Assembly: GCF_000422765.1 (NCBI RefSeq)
Contig: NZ_AUGR01000001.1
Coordinates: 360,980 to 424,979 of the forward strand
Reading direction: 5' to 3'
DNA: 64,000 nt
Origin: Neptunomonas japonica DSM 18939
GTDB taxonomy: Bacteria; Pseudomonadota; Gammaproteobacteria; Pseudomonadales; Balneatricaceae
Shown here piece by piece: positions 8,869 through 18,890 of the stretch. Numbering within the stretch: the stretch's first letter is position 1; the number at the start of each line of letters is the position of its first letter. A model generated the notes under the pieces. The model searched no databases. It saw only the letters and a list, made by a program, of their open reading frames with translations, and was not told the DNA's origin. The translations under genes were made by a program, and so were the position numbers.

Positions 8869-8886
8869 TATTTAATCTCAATATGA

Positions 8887-9657
8887 TTAAAAGGTTTCTT
8901 CAGATCGTCGGGTTAATACTTCAAATCCTGTTTCTGTGACTAGGATTGTGTGTTCCCATTGTGCTGATAAACGACGATCTTTTGTTTCCACTGTCCAGCC
9001 ATCTTTTTTGGAAAGTTTAACGTCACGTTTTCCTGCATTAATCATAGGCTCTATAGTGAAAATCATACCTTCTTCAAGTTTAATGCCAGTGCCTGAGCGG
9101 CCATAGTGCAAAACTTGCGGATCTTCGTGAAATTCTATGCCAATACCGTGTCCGCAATATTCACGAACTACAGTGTAATGGTTGGACTCGGCATGCTTTT
9201 GGATGACGTGACCAATGTCACCTAAAAAGGCACCCGGCTTTACTAGCTCAATGCCTTGGTAAAGACACTCTAAGGTGACTTCTGCGAGGCGTTTAGCATG
9301 AGGGATCTCTTTACCAACAAAAAACATCTTACTGGTGTCGCCGTGGTAGCCATCTTTAATGACGGTGATGTCTACGTTGATCATGTCACCATCTTTTAAC
9401 GGTTTATCGTTGGGGATTCCGTGACAAACTACTTGATTGACTGAGGTGCAAATGGACTTAGGGAAGCCGTGGTAATTCAGTGGTGCAGGAATAGCTTGCT
9501 GTTCATTAGTAATGTAATCGTGACAAATTTTATCTAGCTGGTTTGTCGTCACCCCTACGGCAATATGAGGTCCGATCATTTCGAGAACCTCGGCAGCTAG
9601 CCGCCCAGCAATACGCATTTTTTCGATTTCTTCTTGGGTCTTAATAATAACGGACAT
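8887..9657 (-). CDS. map: type I methionine aminopeptidase
   Basis: Map removes the initiator methionine from nascent proteins and uses two metal ions. The 256-residue length is that of the E. coli-type enzyme. The metal-binding residues are in DVTVIKDGYHGDTS, YCGHGIGIEFHEDP, FTIEPM and WEHTILVTETG. It is divergent from rpsB, as in most gammaproteobacteria, and is the first gene of the map-glnD-DUF1244 group. Confidence 0.97.
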   Translation of the reverse strand: MSVIIKTQEEIEKMRIAGRLAAEVLEMIGPHIAVGVTTNQLDKICHDYITNEQQAIPAPLNYHGFPKSICTSVNQVVCHGIPNDKPLKDGDMINVDITVIKDGYHGDTSKMFFVGKEIPHAKRLAEVTLECLYQGIELVKPGAFLGDIGHVIQKHAESNHYTVVREYCGHGIGIEFHEDPQVLHYGRSGTGIKLEEGMIFTIEPMINAGKRDVKLSKKDGWTVETKDRRLSAQWEHTILVTETGFEVLTRRSEETF

Positions 9658-9765
9658 AATTTTCCTTGAAATAGTGAATGTCAGACTTTAAATGAGGGTA
9701 AGTCTGAGTATTAAGCATAGATTAAACCGATTGTACCGAATTATCCCTCCTGAGCGAAGTCGACC

Positions 9766-9794
9766 TTCAAATTGATCGCATCTTGTGGTATAAA
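9766..9794 (+). promoter_or_regulatory. probable rpsB promoter (extended -10)
   Basis: TATAAA at 9789-9794 is preceded by TG plus one base, an extended -10 element, with a weak -35 (TTCAAA) at 9766-9771. The discriminator is GC-rich (CGCGCTCCC), as expected for a stringently controlled ribosomal protein promoter. Transcription would start near 9801, leaving a leader of about 128 bases. Confidence 0.55.
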
Positions 9795-9800
9795 ACGCGC

Positions 9801-9928
9801 TCCCGAAATGCAGACTGCATTGCGAGGAATATCTCACACACATATCGTCACAGTTTCCGGGTGCCGTTTACGGTTGGATGCTGGGATATGTGGAGGTTGA
9901 ACCCAATTTAAAACAGGAAATGCTAAAC
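9801..9928 (+). promoter_or_regulatory. rpsB leader, probable S2 autoregulatory element (t44-like)
   Basis: In E. coli and relatives the long rpsB 5' UTR between map and rpsB is bound by ribosomal protein S2 to repress rpsB-tsf, and is catalogued as the t44 RNA. The leader here is about the same length and position. It contains a probable stem built from the GCAGACTGCATTGC segment near 9811 and a GC-rich second part near 9856-9880. The fold has not been computed, so the element is inferred mainly from location and length. Confidence 0.5.
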
Positions 9929-10660
9929 ATGGCACAAGTTACTATGCGTGAGCTGCTTAAAGCAGGCGTTCACTTTGGTCACCAGACTCGTTACTGGAAC
10001 CCAAAAATGTCTCAATACATTTTTGGTGCTCGTAACAAAATTCATATCATCAACCTAGAGCACACTCTACCTGCACTAAACGGTGCATTAGATGTTGTTC
10101 AGGGCTTAGCTCAGAACAAAAACAAAGTTTTGTTCGTGGGTACTAAGCGTGCTGCAAGCAAAATCATTAAAGAAGAAGCGCTACGTGTAGGTATGCCGTT
10201 TGTTAATCACCGTTGGTTAGGTGGTATGTTGACAAACTACAAAACTATTCGTCAGTCGATTCGTCGTTTGCGTGAGCTTGAAAGTGCTTCAAGCGATGGA
10301 ACTTTCTCTCAGCTAACAAAAAAAGAAGCGTTGATGCGTCAACGTGAAATGGAAAAGCTGGATCGTTCTATTGGTGGTATCAAGGATATGGGTGGTCTTC
10401 CTGATGCTCTATTTGTAGTAGATGTTGATCACGAGCGCATCGCTGTAAATGAAGCAAACAAGCTAGGTATCCCAGTTATCGGTATCGTTGATACTAATAG
10501 CAACCCAGATGGCATTGATTATGTTATCCCGGGTAATGATGATGCTCTTCGTGCAATTCAGATCTACGTTAAGTCTGTAGCTGATGCATGTGGCGAAGGC
10601 GTTGAAGTTGCTGGTGGCGACAAAAGCGAATTTGTTGAAGTAGAAGCTGCTGCAGAATAA
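9929..10660 (+). CDS. rpsB: 30S ribosomal protein S2
   Basis: The protein begins [20 protein letters not shown] and carries the family signatures [28 protein letters not shown] and [15 protein letters not shown]. An upstream in-frame ATG at 9878 would add 17 residues with no counterpart in the family. ATG 9929 is chosen because it restores the canonical N terminus and has AGGAAA about ten bases upstream. Product length is 243 residues. It is the first gene of a long conserved plus-strand run, followed by an attenuator-like terminator and tsf. Confidence 0.97.
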   Translation: MAQVTMRELLKAGVHFGHQTRYWNPKMSQYIFGARNKIHIINLEHTLPALNGALDVVQGLAQNKNKVLFVGTKRAASKIIKEEALRVGMPFVNHRWLGGMLTNYKTIRQSIRRLRELESASSDGTFSQLTKKEALMRQREMEKLDRSIGGIKDMGGLPDALFVVDVDHERIAVNEANKLGIPVIGIVDTNSNPDGIDYVIPGNDDALRAIQIYVKSVADACGEGVEVAGGDKSEFVEVEAAAE

Positions 10661-10703
10661 GTTCTGCAGCTGCGAAGTCTATCTTCAGCAGCGTTGAGTA
10701 CCA

Positions 10704-10728
10704 GGGGGGAGCTTTGCTCCCCTTTTTT
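10704..10728 (+). terminator. rpsB-tsf intrinsic terminator / attenuator
   Basis: GGGGAGC at 10706-10712, loop TTT, GCTCCCC at 10716-10722, then six T. This is a strong intrinsic terminator located inside the rpsB-tsf operon. It likely lets only part of the transcription read into tsf, as in other gammaproteobacteria. Confidence 0.85.
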
Positions 10729-10765
10729 AGATTTTGATTGAATGCGTAATCAAGGGGTAATTGGA

Positions 10766-11629
10766 ATGGCAAGTGTATCTGCTAAGTTAGTTAAAGAACT
10801 GCGCGATCGTACAGGCTTGGGCATGATGGAGTGCAAAAAAGCACTCGTAGAAGCTGACGGTAATGTTGAAGCTGCAATTGATGAAATGCGTAAGTCATCA
10901 GGCATGAAAGCTGCTAAGAAAGCTGGTCGTACGGCTGCTGACGGTGTAGTTGCTGTCCGTGTTGCTGATGATAATTCTTACGGTATCATCGTTGAAGTTA
11001 ACTCTGAAACTGATTTTGCTGCACGTGATGAAGGTTTTCTTGGTTTTGTTGGAAAGGTTGCTGATGCAGCTTTTGCAGCCAAGTCTGATGATGTAGCTGC
11101 TTTGATGGCAGGTGAGTTGGAATCAGCGCGTGAAGCATTGGTTCAGAAAATCGGTGAAAACATCGGTCTTCGTCGTATCTCCATCGTAGAAGGCGATTTG
11201 GTTGGTGCTTATGTTCACAGCAATAGCCGTATCGCTACATTAGTGTCTTTGAAAGGTGCTAGTGTTGACGTTGCTAAAGATGTTGCGATGCATGTAGCTG
11301 CAGTAAACCCACAAGTGGTTTCTCAGAGCGATATGCCTGAATCTGTAATCGCTAAAGAAAAAGAAATCATCTTGGCTCAGCCTGATATGGCTAGTAAGCC
11401 ACCTGCAATTGCAGAGAAGATGGTTGTTGGTCGTATTAATAAATTCCTTGCTGAAAACAGTCTTGTTGAGCAAGCATTTGTTAAAAACCCAGAGCTGACT
11501 GTTGGTGCAATGGTTAAAGCAGCTGGCGGTGAAGTTGCCTCTTTCTCTCGTTTAGAAGTTGGTGATGGTATCGAAGTTGAGCAGTTGGATTTTGCAGCTG
11601 AAGTAGCGGCACAGTTAAATAATAAATAA
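10766..11629 (+). CDS. tsf: elongation factor Ts
   Basis: EF-Ts is the nucleotide exchange factor for EF-Tu. The N-terminal UBA-like domain reads [20 protein letters not shown] (residues about 8-27), and the core contains [22 protein letters not shown] 10766 is preferred over the in-frame ATG 10742 because it gives the canonical [13 protein letters not shown] start and has AGGGG eight bases upstream. The product has 287 residues, normal for the family. Confidence 0.97.
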   Translation: MASVSAKLVKELRDRTGLGMMECKKALVEADGNVEAAIDEMRKSSGMKAAKKAGRTAADGVVAVRVADDNSYGIIVEVNSETDFAARDEGFLGFVGKVADAAFAAKSDDVAALMAGELESAREALVQKIGENIGLRRISIVEGDLVGAYVHSNSRIATLVSLKGASVDVAKDVAMHVAAVNPQVVSQSDMPESVIAKEKEIILAQPDMASKPPAIAEKMVVGRINKFLAENSLVEQAFVKNPELTVGAMVKAAGGEVASFSRLEVGDGIEVEQLDFAAEVAAQLNNK

Positions 11630-11646
11630 CTCTGCGCGCTAGAAAG

Positions 11647-11683
11647 GTGTGTGTGCTGTGTTACAGTACGCACACTGTTTTTT
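11647..11683 (+). terminator. terminator downstream of tsf
   Basis: An imperfect stem pairs GTGTGTGCTGT (from about 11649) with ACAGTACGCACAC, followed by six T at 11678-11683. It separates rpsB-tsf from pyrH, though read-through is likely since pyrH starts only 44 bases later. Confidence 0.7.
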
Positions 11684-11726
11684 ATAAGTCTATATCCTTC
11701 TAACTTCGTTCTGCGGAGATCCTGTA

Positions 11727-12485
11727 ATGCCTGCCGTAAATTCTAAACATGCCAAATATAAACGTATTCTTCTAAAGTTAAGCGGTGAAGCTTTAATGGG
11801 AGAAGAAAATTTTGGTATCGACCCTAAAGTTCTTAACCGTATGGCGCTAGAGATAGGCCAGTTGGTTGGTATTGGTGTACAGGTCGGTATTGTCATTGGT
11901 GGCGGTAATTTGTTTCGCGGTGCGACCTTAAGCGCTGCTGGTTTAGACCGAGTAACGGGCGACCATATGGGTATGCTGGCTACTGTAATGAATTCACTTG
12001 CGCTACGGGATGCGCTAGAGCGCTCGAATATTGCAACACGCGTGATGTCTGCTATTCCTATGAGTGGTGTTGTAGATCATTATGACCGACGTAATGCCAT
12101 GCGTTATTTAAGCCAAGGCGATGTTGTTATTTTCTCAGCAGGTACAGGGAATCCTTTCTTTACAACGGATTCTGCGGCTTGTTTGAGAGGTATTGAAATA
12201 GATGCAGATGTCGTTTTAAAAGCGACAAAAGTTGATGGGGTGTACACTGCAGACCCAATGAAGGACCCGGCTGCTAAGCGCTACTTGCACTTATCTTATG
12301 ATGAAGTATTGGAAAAGCAGCTGGCAGTGATGGATTTGACGGCGATTTGTCTAACCCGTGACCATGATATGCCTATCCGGGTGTTTAATATGAATCGCCC
12401 TGGTGCGCTTGTTAATCTGCTGGGAGGCGGAGATGAGGGTACTTTGATAGGTGGTGAAGTAACTGGAGATCAATATGCTGAATGA
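11727..12485 (+). CDS. pyrH: UMP kinase
   Basis: PyrH phosphorylates UMP to UDP and belongs to the amino-acid kinase fold. Visible motifs are [14 protein letters not shown] near the N terminus, [27 protein letters not shown], and [16 protein letters not shown] with VDGVYTADP in the nucleotide-binding half. It has 252 residues, near the usual 240. The 3' end overlaps frr by 11 bases, so the two are coupled. Confidence 0.97.
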   Translation: MPAVNSKHAKYKRILLKLSGEALMGEENFGIDPKVLNRMALEIGQLVGIGVQVGIVIGGGNLFRGATLSAAGLDRVTGDHMGMLATVMNSLALRDALERSNIATRVMSAIPMSGVVDHYDRRNAMRYLSQGDVVIFSAGTGNPFFTTDSAACLRGIEIDADVVLKATKVDGVYTADPMKDPAAKRYLHLSYDEVLEKQLAVMDLTAICLTRDHDMPIRVFNMNRPGALVNLLGGGDEGTLIGGEVTGDQYAE

Positions 12486-13032
12486 GATAGCTAGCGATGC
12501 TGATACGCGGATGAAAAAAAGCGTTGAATCAGTTGTAGAGCAATTTAAAAAGATTAGAACAGGACGTGCTCACCCAAGTATTTTAGACTCCGTTCAGGTT
12601 TTGTATTATGGAGCGCCGGTACCGCTTCAACAGGTTGCCAACATCACTGTTGAGGACGCTAGAACGCTGATGATTTCTCCATGGGAGGCGCAGACTGTTC
12701 CCGATATTGAAAAAGCCATATATAAATCTGATTTAGGTTTAAACCCTTCGTCAAATGGTGGTGTTATTCGTGTTCCTATGCCTGCATTGACAGAAGAAAC
12801 GCGTAAAGTTTATATCCGACAAGCGCGCAGTGAGGCTGAGTCAGCGAGGGTGTCGGTTCGGAATATTCGTCGTGATGCTAATAGCGACCTTAAAGAACTA
12901 CTAAAAGAAAAAGATATTTCGGAAGATGAAGAGCGTCGTGGTCAGGATGGTATTCAAAAACTGACTGACAAATACGTCGCAGAAATTGATGGTTTGCTTG
13001 AGAAGAAAGAAGCAGACTTGATGGAAATCTAA
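12475..13032 (+). CDS. frr: ribosome recycling factor
   Basis: RRF splits post-termination ribosomes together with EF-G. The 185-residue length is standard. Conserved segments are [14 protein letters not shown] near residue 25, the [20 protein letters not shown] loop near residue 85, and the C-terminal helix [22 protein letters not shown] 12475 lies inside the end of pyrH. Confidence 0.97.
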   Translation: MLNEIASDADTRMKKSVESVVEQFKKIRTGRAHPSILDSVQVLYYGAPVPLQQVANITVEDARTLMISPWEAQTVPDIEKAIYKSDLGLNPSSNGGVIRVPMPALTEETRKVYIRQARSEAESARVSVRNIRRDANSDLKELLKEKDISEDEERRGQDGIQKLTDKYVAEIDGLLEKKEADLMEI

Positions 13033-13077
13033 AATCAGAAGGAGGGCTGGTGAGAACTGGCCTATCTGACCCTCTAT

Positions 13078-13842
13078 ATGTCAGTACATTCAAAATTAAA
13101 TATCCCAACTGATAAAGCATTGCCTAAACACATTGCGATTATTATGGATGGTAATAACCGTTGGGCAAAAGCAAATCGCTTACCGAGTCTTGCAGGTCAT
13201 AAGGCTGGTGTCGATAGTGTACGCAGTGTCATTGAAGGCTGTGTAGAGTATGGTGTCGAGTCATTAACGTTATTTGCGTTTAGTAGTGAGAACTGGAAAA
13301 GACCTGAGCTTGAAGTAAAAGGGCTGATGGAGTTGTTTTTCTTGGCTCTTAACAGAGAAGCCAAAAAATTAAATAAAAACAACATTCGCCTTAATGTTAT
13401 CGGTGATAAATCTCGTTTTAGCGAAGCTTTGCAGAGTAAAATCGCTAAGGTCGAAGAGCTAACTGCTGACAATACTTTGTTGACCTTGAATGTAGCTGCA
13501 AATTACGGTGGGCATTGGGATATCGTACAGGCAGCTAAGCGTTTAGCAAAAGAGTGCGCAGAGGGTGTTATCTCTGCGGATGATATTAACGAAGCTGTGT
13601 TTGATGAATATGTGATGTTGCATGATCAGCCTAAGCCTGATCTTTGTATAAGAACTGGCGGAGAAAGTAGAATTAGTAACTTTCTCGTTTGGCAAATGGC
13701 ATATACCGAATATTACTTTGTAGATGACTTTTGGCCTGATTTTGATAAAAAATCTTTAGGTTTGGCTATTCGTGATTTTTGTACACGTGAACGGCGTTTT
13801 GGTAAAACCAGTGAGCAGTTAGAGGTTAAGACGAGTGCTTAG
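13078..13842 (+). CDS. uppS: undecaprenyl diphosphate synthase (cis-prenyltransferase)
   Basis: UppS extends farnesyl diphosphate with eight isopentenyl diphosphates to make the C55 lipid carrier for cell-wall and O-antigen synthesis. The catalytic Asp24 is in IIMDGNNRWAK. TLFAFSSENWKRP and the C-terminal RTGGESRISNFLVWQMAYTE are family signatures. Length is 254. It overlaps cdsA by eight bases. Its substrate depends on an isoprenoid pathway whose usual neighbouring genes (dxr, ispD, ispF) are absent from this window. Confidence 0.96.
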   Translation: MSVHSKLNIPTDKALPKHIAIIMDGNNRWAKANRLPSLAGHKAGVDSVRSVIEGCVEYGVESLTLFAFSSENWKRPELEVKGLMELFFLALNREAKKLNKNNIRLNVIGDKSRFSEALQSKIAKVEELTADNTLLTLNVAANYGGHWDIVQAAKRLAKECAEGVISADDINEAVFDEYVMLHDQPKPDLCIRTGGESRISNFLVWQMAYTEYYFVDDFWPDFDKKSLGLAIRDFCTRERRFGKTSEQLEVKTSA

Positions 13843-14647
13843 ACAAAGAATTATAACGGCATCGATATTGGCCCCTCTTGTGTTGTGTGGTGTCTTTCTA
13901 TTACCTGTTAAAGGGTTTGCTGTTTTCTTTGCTGTCGTCACATTGATTGGAGCTTGGGAATGGGCTTTGCTTTCTGGCATTAAAGTAACAATTAAGCGCA
14001 TAGGTTTTTCTGTCGTCGTGCTGATGTCTATTCTTTTGGGATGGTGGTTGCATTTAGAAGAGGCGCAAGATTTTGTGCTACTTCCTGTTATTGCCCTTTG
14101 GTGTTTAGCATTTATATGGACTATTCGTTACCCGTCTGAAGGCTCGTGGAAGCACTCTTTGGTTAGAGCCTTGTGTGGTGTTTTGATGTTGGCGGCAGCT
14201 TGGTTAAGTATGCTTGAGTTAAAGTCTTTGGAGTCAGGGAATGCTTGGCTGCTATTGATTTTACTCATTGTATGGGCTGCCGATATTGGTGCTTATTTTT
14301 CAGGTAAGCGCTGGGGTAAAGCTAAACTAGCTCCTCAAGTTAGCCCTGGAAAAACCCGAGAAGGTATGTACGGTGGGCTATTGGCTGTTGCGTTAACGAC
14401 GTTAGTGTTTGCTTGGTGGAACGGTTTAGGTGTTGCTTCGAGTGCTTTCTTATTGGCGTTGGGGCTGATTGTCGGTTTGGTTTCAGTGATGGGTGATCTC
14501 TTTGAAAGTTTGCTTAAACGACATTCTCAAGTTAAAGATAGTGGGTCGATTCTGCCAGGTCATGGTGGTGTTCTTGATCGTATCGATAGTGTGCTTGCTG
14601 CCGCGCCTTTTTATTTTCTGGGCTTAACTTTTCTGCCTATCTTGTGA
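13835..14647 (+). CDS. cdsA: phosphatidate cytidylyltransferase (CDP-diacylglycerol synthase)
   Basis: CdsA makes CDP-diacylglycerol, the precursor of all phospholipids. The 270-residue protein is highly hydrophobic with about eight membrane helices. The C-terminal signature LLKRHSQVKDSGSILPGHGG followed by VLDRIDS is diagnostic. It starts with GTG inside the end of uppS. In many relatives dxr follows; here the next gene, rseP, starts immediately after the cdsA stop codon. Confidence 0.95.
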   Translation: MLRQRIITASILAPLVLCGVFLLPVKGFAVFFAVVTLIGAWEWALLSGIKVTIKRIGFSVVVLMSILLGWWLHLEEAQDFVLLPVIALWCLAFIWTIRYPSEGSWKHSLVRALCGVLMLAAAWLSMLELKSLESGNAWLLLILLIVWAADIGAYFSGKRWGKAKLAPQVSPGKTREGMYGGLLAVALTTLVFAWWNGLGVASSAFLLALGLIVGLVSVMGDLFESLLKRHSQVKDSGSILPGHGGVLDRIDSVLAAAPFYFLGLTFLPIL

Positions 14648-16009
14648 GTGCTGATGGAAATTATTCAAACGCTTTTAGCGACGATTGTCACGCTCGGTAT
14701 TCTGGTTACCATTCATGAATGGGGCCATTACTGGGTCGCTCGTCGTTGCGGAGTAAAGGTACTCAAGTTTTCTGTTGGTTTTGGTAAGTCTCTGTGGTCG
14801 CGTACAGGTAAAGATGGCACTGAATACTCAGTGTCAGCTATACCTCTTGGTGGCTATGTCAAGATGCTCGATGAACGTGAAGGTAATGTTCCTGAACACT
14901 TGAGCTCTCAAGCGTTTAATAATAAGCCTGTGTTACAACGAATAGCGATTGTAGCAGCAGGTCCTCTCGTTAATTTAATCTTTGCAGTATTTGCTTACTG
15001 GCTTATGTTCGTTGTGGGCGTTAGTGCTGTGGTTCCTATTGTTGGTTCTGTGGCGCAGGGCTCTGTTATGGAGCAAGCGGGTGTGCCTGCGGGTGTAGAA
15101 ATTGTGCAGGTTGATGGTTATCCAGTGCGTTCTTGGGATGAAGTAAATTTGCGCTTTGCATCCAGAATTGGTGAGTCAGGCTTATTGTCGATTGCTGTGC
15201 TCAGCTCTGCCTCTGCTGCGCCTAAAGTTTATAATGTTGCATTAAAAAATTGGAATGTTGATATTGAAAATGAATCGCCCTTGTCAGCTATGGGTATTCA
15301 GCCGTATCGACCTGAGATTGAACCAATTCTAGGTCATATTGTACCCGGTGGTGCCGCCGAGTTTTCAGGGTTGCAGGCGGGTGATATCGTTGTAGATGTT
15401 GATGGTGTTTCTATTGTTAACTGGATGGCTTTGGTTGAAACCATTCAATCATCTGCGGGTCAAACATTGGCGTTTTCAGTTCGGCGGGCAGGTGAGCTAC
15501 GCGTGTTGCAAGTGACGCCTAAGAATCGAGTTTTAAAAAATGGTGATGTGCAGGGAGTCATAGGTGCTGGTGTTAAACCTCCAGTATGGCCTGAAGGGAT
15601 GTTGCGCACGATTCAATATGGACCTATTGATGCGATTGGTGTTGCGTATAATAAAGCACTCCATATGGTAGGTTTAACGCTAGATTCTATTTGGAAAATG
15701 ATAGAAGGGGCCATCTCTGTAAAAAACTTGAGTGGCCCGATAACCATTGCTAAAGTGGCGGGTGCTTCGGCTGCTTCAGGTTTTGAGCCTTTTATTAGTT
15801 TTCTTGCTTACCTGAGCATTAGCTTGGGGGTGTTAAATTTGCTACCAATTCCCGTTCTTGATGGTGGGCACTTGCTTTACTATGGTATCGAACTAATAAC
15901 GGGCAAGCCGGTAAGCGAAAAGATACAAGAAATTGGATTTAAGTTGGGTATGGCTTTGCTTTTGTCGCTTATGACACTGGCCATCGTTAATGATGTTATG
16001 CGCCTTTAA
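14648..16009 (+). CDS. rseP: site-2 zinc protease RseP
   Basis: RseP cleaves anti-sigma factor RseA within the inner membrane to release sigma-E and also clears signal peptides. The zinc motif HEWGH is at residues 23-27. Two PDZ domains lie in the periplasmic part (about residues 120-305), and the third-metal-ligand motif LLPIPVLDGGHLLYY is near residue 400. Length 453 is typical. GTG 14648 directly abuts the cdsA stop; ATG 14654, two codons in, is an equally plausible start. Confidence 0.96.
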   Translation: MLMEIIQTLLATIVTLGILVTIHEWGHYWVARRCGVKVLKFSVGFGKSLWSRTGKDGTEYSVSAIPLGGYVKMLDEREGNVPEHLSSQAFNNKPVLQRIAIVAAGPLVNLIFAVFAYWLMFVVGVSAVVPIVGSVAQGSVMEQAGVPAGVEIVQVDGYPVRSWDEVNLRFASRIGESGLLSIAVLSSASAAPKVYNVALKNWNVDIENESPLSAMGIQPYRPEIEPILGHIVPGGAAEFSGLQAGDIVVDVDGVSIVNWMALVETIQSSAGQTLAFSVRRAGELRVLQVTPKNRVLKNGDVQGVIGAGVKPPVWPEGMLRTIQYGPIDAIGVAYNKALHMVGLTLDSIWKMIEGAISVKNLSGPITIAKVAGASAASGFEPFISFLAYLSISLGVLNLLPIPVLDGGHLLYYGIELITGKPVSEKIQEIGFKLGMALLLSLMTLAIVNDVMRL

Positions 16010-16040
16010 AAAGCAGTAGCTTATACTAGGAAGAGGTTTC

Positions 16041-18365
16041 ATGAAGAATAAATTTGGTCTGGTACTTGGTTTGGTTTTGTGGGCAGGTAATGTGCATGCT
16101 GCCTTTGCACCTTTTCAGGTCCATGACATCCGGTTAGAAGGTATGCAGCGAGTTGAGCCGGGTGTTGTATTTAGGAATTTTCCTATTGCGTCTGGAGATA
16201 CCGTCAGTGAAGCAAGCTTAATAGAGGCTACTAAGCAGCTTTTTAAGTCGGGATACTTTGAAGATATTGATATCGCGAAAGATGAAAATTATCTGATTCT
16301 TACTGTTAAAGAAAGACCATCGGTGAGCCTGATTAGACTTGATGGTAATAAAGTTATTAAAGATGAAGATCTGCTTAAAGGACTTAAACAATCAGGGTTG
16401 AGTGAAGGTGATGTATTTAAGCGTTCTGCACTCGATCAGATCCGATTAGATTTATTACGCCTCTATGTTGGTCAGGGTCGCTATGGTGCCGCAATTGATA
16501 CCGAAGTTGAGCCGTTATCAGGCAATCGAGTGGCACTTAATATCGATATAAAAGAAGGCAGTGTTGCATCTATTCAGCACATCAATATTATTGGTAATAG
16601 CGTTTTTTCAGATGATGAGTTGAAAAAGTTATTTGCGCTTAAGTTACCCAGTTTTTGGTCGTTCTATACTAAGGATGATCGTTATGCTCGAGAGAAGCTT
16701 TCTGGTGATTTGGAGAGGCTACGTTCGCATTATATGGATCGCGGTTATGTGAATTTCACCATAGATTCAACTCAGGTATCTATAACTCCTGACAAGAAAA
16801 ACGTCTTCATTACAGTGAATATCCATGAAGGTGAGCAATACACAATACGTGATGTAGATGTCTCAGGAAATCTTGTGGTTTCTGAAGAGGAGCTTAAGGC
16901 GAAGATAGCACTTGAACAAGGGCAAATATTTTCACGTAAAGCGATGACCAATGCGCAAGAGTCTATGACAAGGCTGTTGGGTGATAACGGCTATATGTTT
17001 GCAAATATTAGCCCAGTACCTAGTGTTCATGAAGAAGATAAATCTGTCTCATTAAAGTTCTTTATAGATCCAGGCAAGCAGACTTATGTAAGGCGTATCA
17101 ATATCCGTGGTAACAGCCGTACCGCTGATGATGTAGTTCGCCGCGAAGTTCAGCAAATGGAAGCTGCTATTGTTTCAACCGAAAGTATTCAGAGAACAAA
17201 AGCTAAATTAGAGCGTACTGGGTATTTCAAGTCGATAAACCTTGAGACAGTACCTGTTGCTGGTACAAATGACCAAGTGGATTTGAACTATACGGTTGAG
17301 GAGCAGCAGTCTGGACAGTTTACGGCGAGCGTCGGTTTTTCGCAAAGCGATGGTCTAATTTTAGACTTAGGAGTTCAGCAGGACAACTTCTTTGGCTCTG
17401 GGAAAAAAGTTGGTTTTAATATTGCTAATAGCTCAACACGAAAAGAGGCAAGCTTTAACTACCTCGATCCTTTCTATACGGTTGATGGTGTTAGTCGTGG
17501 TTTTGATATTTTCTATCGTGAAAGCGACTTTGAAGAAGATGATGTTAGTAGCTATTCATTGAATGAGTATGGCGGCGGTGTGACTTTTGGTTACCCTATT
17601 GATGATTATCAACGACTCAGCTTTTCTTTGGGTATCGAGAATATTGAAGTAAATGCAAACCAATTTAAGCCGGTTGATGAAATTCAGTCATTTATCGATG
17701 ATGAAGGTGGTGAGTATCTAAATATCAAAACTACTTTTGCTTGGAGTAATAATCATCTAAATCGCTCTATTTTTCCTACGAGTGGTTATTCTCACCGTGC
17801 TAGTTTAGAAATTTCAGTCCCTGGCAGTGATTTAAGTTATTACAAGGCGTTATATCGAACTAAGTGGTACCGCCCATTATCTGATAATTCAGGATGGATA
17901 TTGGGTCTTAAGGGACGTTTAGGCTATGCTCAAAGCTATGGCGATAATACTTACCCGTTCTTTAAACACTTCTTTGCAGGTGGGCTTAAAACAGTTAGAG
18001 GGTATAAAAACAACTCTCTAGGCCCAAGGGATTCAAATGATGATCCATTTGGTGGCAATGTGATGGCTGTCGGTGGAGCAGAATTGATTTTCCCATTCCC
18101 GTTCATTGAAGATAAGAGTAGTTGGCGTTCATTATTTTTCCTTGATGGCGGTAATGTGTTCACTACGAAATGTTTAGCCTCAACATCCGCTTCATCTAGC
18201 TGTGAAGAGGGTGTTTTATTTGATGAGATAAGGTATTCGGCAGGTATAGGGCTTAGCTGGTTGTCTCCATTGGGACCTCTGTCCTTTTCGGTAGGTAAGG
18301 CTCTGAATGAAAAATCTAGTGATGATGCTGAAATATTTCAGTTCTCATTAGGTCAAAGTTTTTAA
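16041..18365 (+). CDS. bamA: outer membrane protein assembly factor BamA
   Basis: BamA inserts beta-barrel proteins into the outer membrane. A signal peptide (cleavage after VHA, about residue 20) is followed by five POTRA repeats (about residues 25-425) and a C-terminal beta-barrel. The barrel carries the lid-loop motif VRGYKNNSLGPRD and the terminal aromatic residue in GQSF. Length is 774, slightly under E. coli's 810. It follows rseP and precedes skp, the conserved order. Confidence 0.97.
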   Translation: MKNKFGLVLGLVLWAGNVHAAFAPFQVHDIRLEGMQRVEPGVVFRNFPIASGDTVSEASLIEATKQLFKSGYFEDIDIAKDENYLILTVKERPSVSLIRLDGNKVIKDEDLLKGLKQSGLSEGDVFKRSALDQIRLDLLRLYVGQGRYGAAIDTEVEPLSGNRVALNIDIKEGSVASIQHINIIGNSVFSDDELKKLFALKLPSFWSFYTKDDRYAREKLSGDLERLRSHYMDRGYVNFTIDSTQVSITPDKKNVFITVNIHEGEQYTIRDVDVSGNLVVSEEELKAKIALEQGQIFSRKAMTNAQESMTRLLGDNGYMFANISPVPSVHEEDKSVSLKFFIDPGKQTYVRRINIRGNSRTADDVVRREVQQMEAAIVSTESIQRTKAKLERTGYFKSINLETVPVAGTNDQVDLNYTVEEQQSGQFTASVGFSQSDGLILDLGVQQDNFFGSGKKVGFNIANSSTRKEASFNYLDPFYTVDGVSRGFDIFYRESDFEEDDVSSYSLNEYGGGVTFGYPIDDYQRLSFSLGIENIEVNANQFKPVDEIQSFIDDEGGEYLNIKTTFAWSNNHLNRSIFPTSGYSHRASLEISVPGSDLSYYKALYRTKWYRPLSDNSGWILGLKGRLGYAQSYGDNTYPFFKHFFAGGLKTVRGYKNNSLGPRDSNDDPFGGNVMAVGGAELIFPFPFIEDKSSWRSLFFLDGGNVFTTKCLASTSASSSCEEGVLFDEIRYSAGIGLSWLSPLGPLSFSVGKALNEKSSDDAEIFQFSLGQSF

Positions 18366-18395
18366 ATTTACGACTTCTTAAGTAAGGAATTAAAG

Positions 18396-18890
18396 ATGAA
18401 GTTATTAAAGGTTATTGCTGTATCTGTTTCAATTGCATTTGCTCCTGTTGTATTTGCCGATAAGTTAGCTGTTTTAGGCGTTCAAGAAGCTTTATTGAAA
18501 TCAAACGCTGCAGCCTCTTTTAAGAAAAGTTTGCAAAACGAGCTTAAAGGCGATGAAAGCCGTTTGTTGGAGCTTGAAAAACAAGCCAAACTGATGCGTG
18601 AAAAAATTCAGAAAAACGGCTCTTCAATGAGTGAAAATGAGTTGAAGCAGGCAAGACTGCAGTTTCAGAAGGTCTTTCAAGAGTATCAACGTAACGGGCA
18701 AGAACTACAACAAAAGCGAGCTGAGCGTGAACAAGGCTTTATTAAAGATATGAAGCCAAAGCTTGATGACATAATTCGTAAAATCATTAAAGACAACCAG
18801 TATGACGTTATTCTTGCAAAGCAGGCTACTGTTTATTACGGCAAAGGGTTTGATATAACGCCTACTGTTGTGAAGCTTCTTAACAAGTAA
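18396..18890 (+). CDS. skp: periplasmic chaperone Skp (OmpH)
   Basis: Skp is a trimeric jellyfish-shaped chaperone that keeps unfolded outer membrane proteins soluble on their way to BamA. The 164-residue product has a signal peptide ending VVFA, then a long helical, lysine- and glutamine-rich central region (about residues 45-120) forming the tentacles. A final beta-strand segment reads YDVILAKQATVYY. It lies between bamA and lpxD with no gap to lpxD. Confidence 0.92.
   Translation: MKLLKVIAVSVSIAFAPVVFADKLAVLGVQEALLKSNAAASFKKSLQNELKGDESRLLELEKQAKLMREKIQKNGSSMSENELKQARLQFQKVFQEYQRNGQELQQKRAEREQGFIKDMKPKLDDIIRKIIKDNQYDVILAKQATVYYGKGFDITPTVVKLLNK

Noticed and set aside
9878..9928. N-terminal extension of RpsB
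   Set aside because: The added 17 residues have no counterpart in S2; the canonical start at 9929 has its own ribosome binding site.
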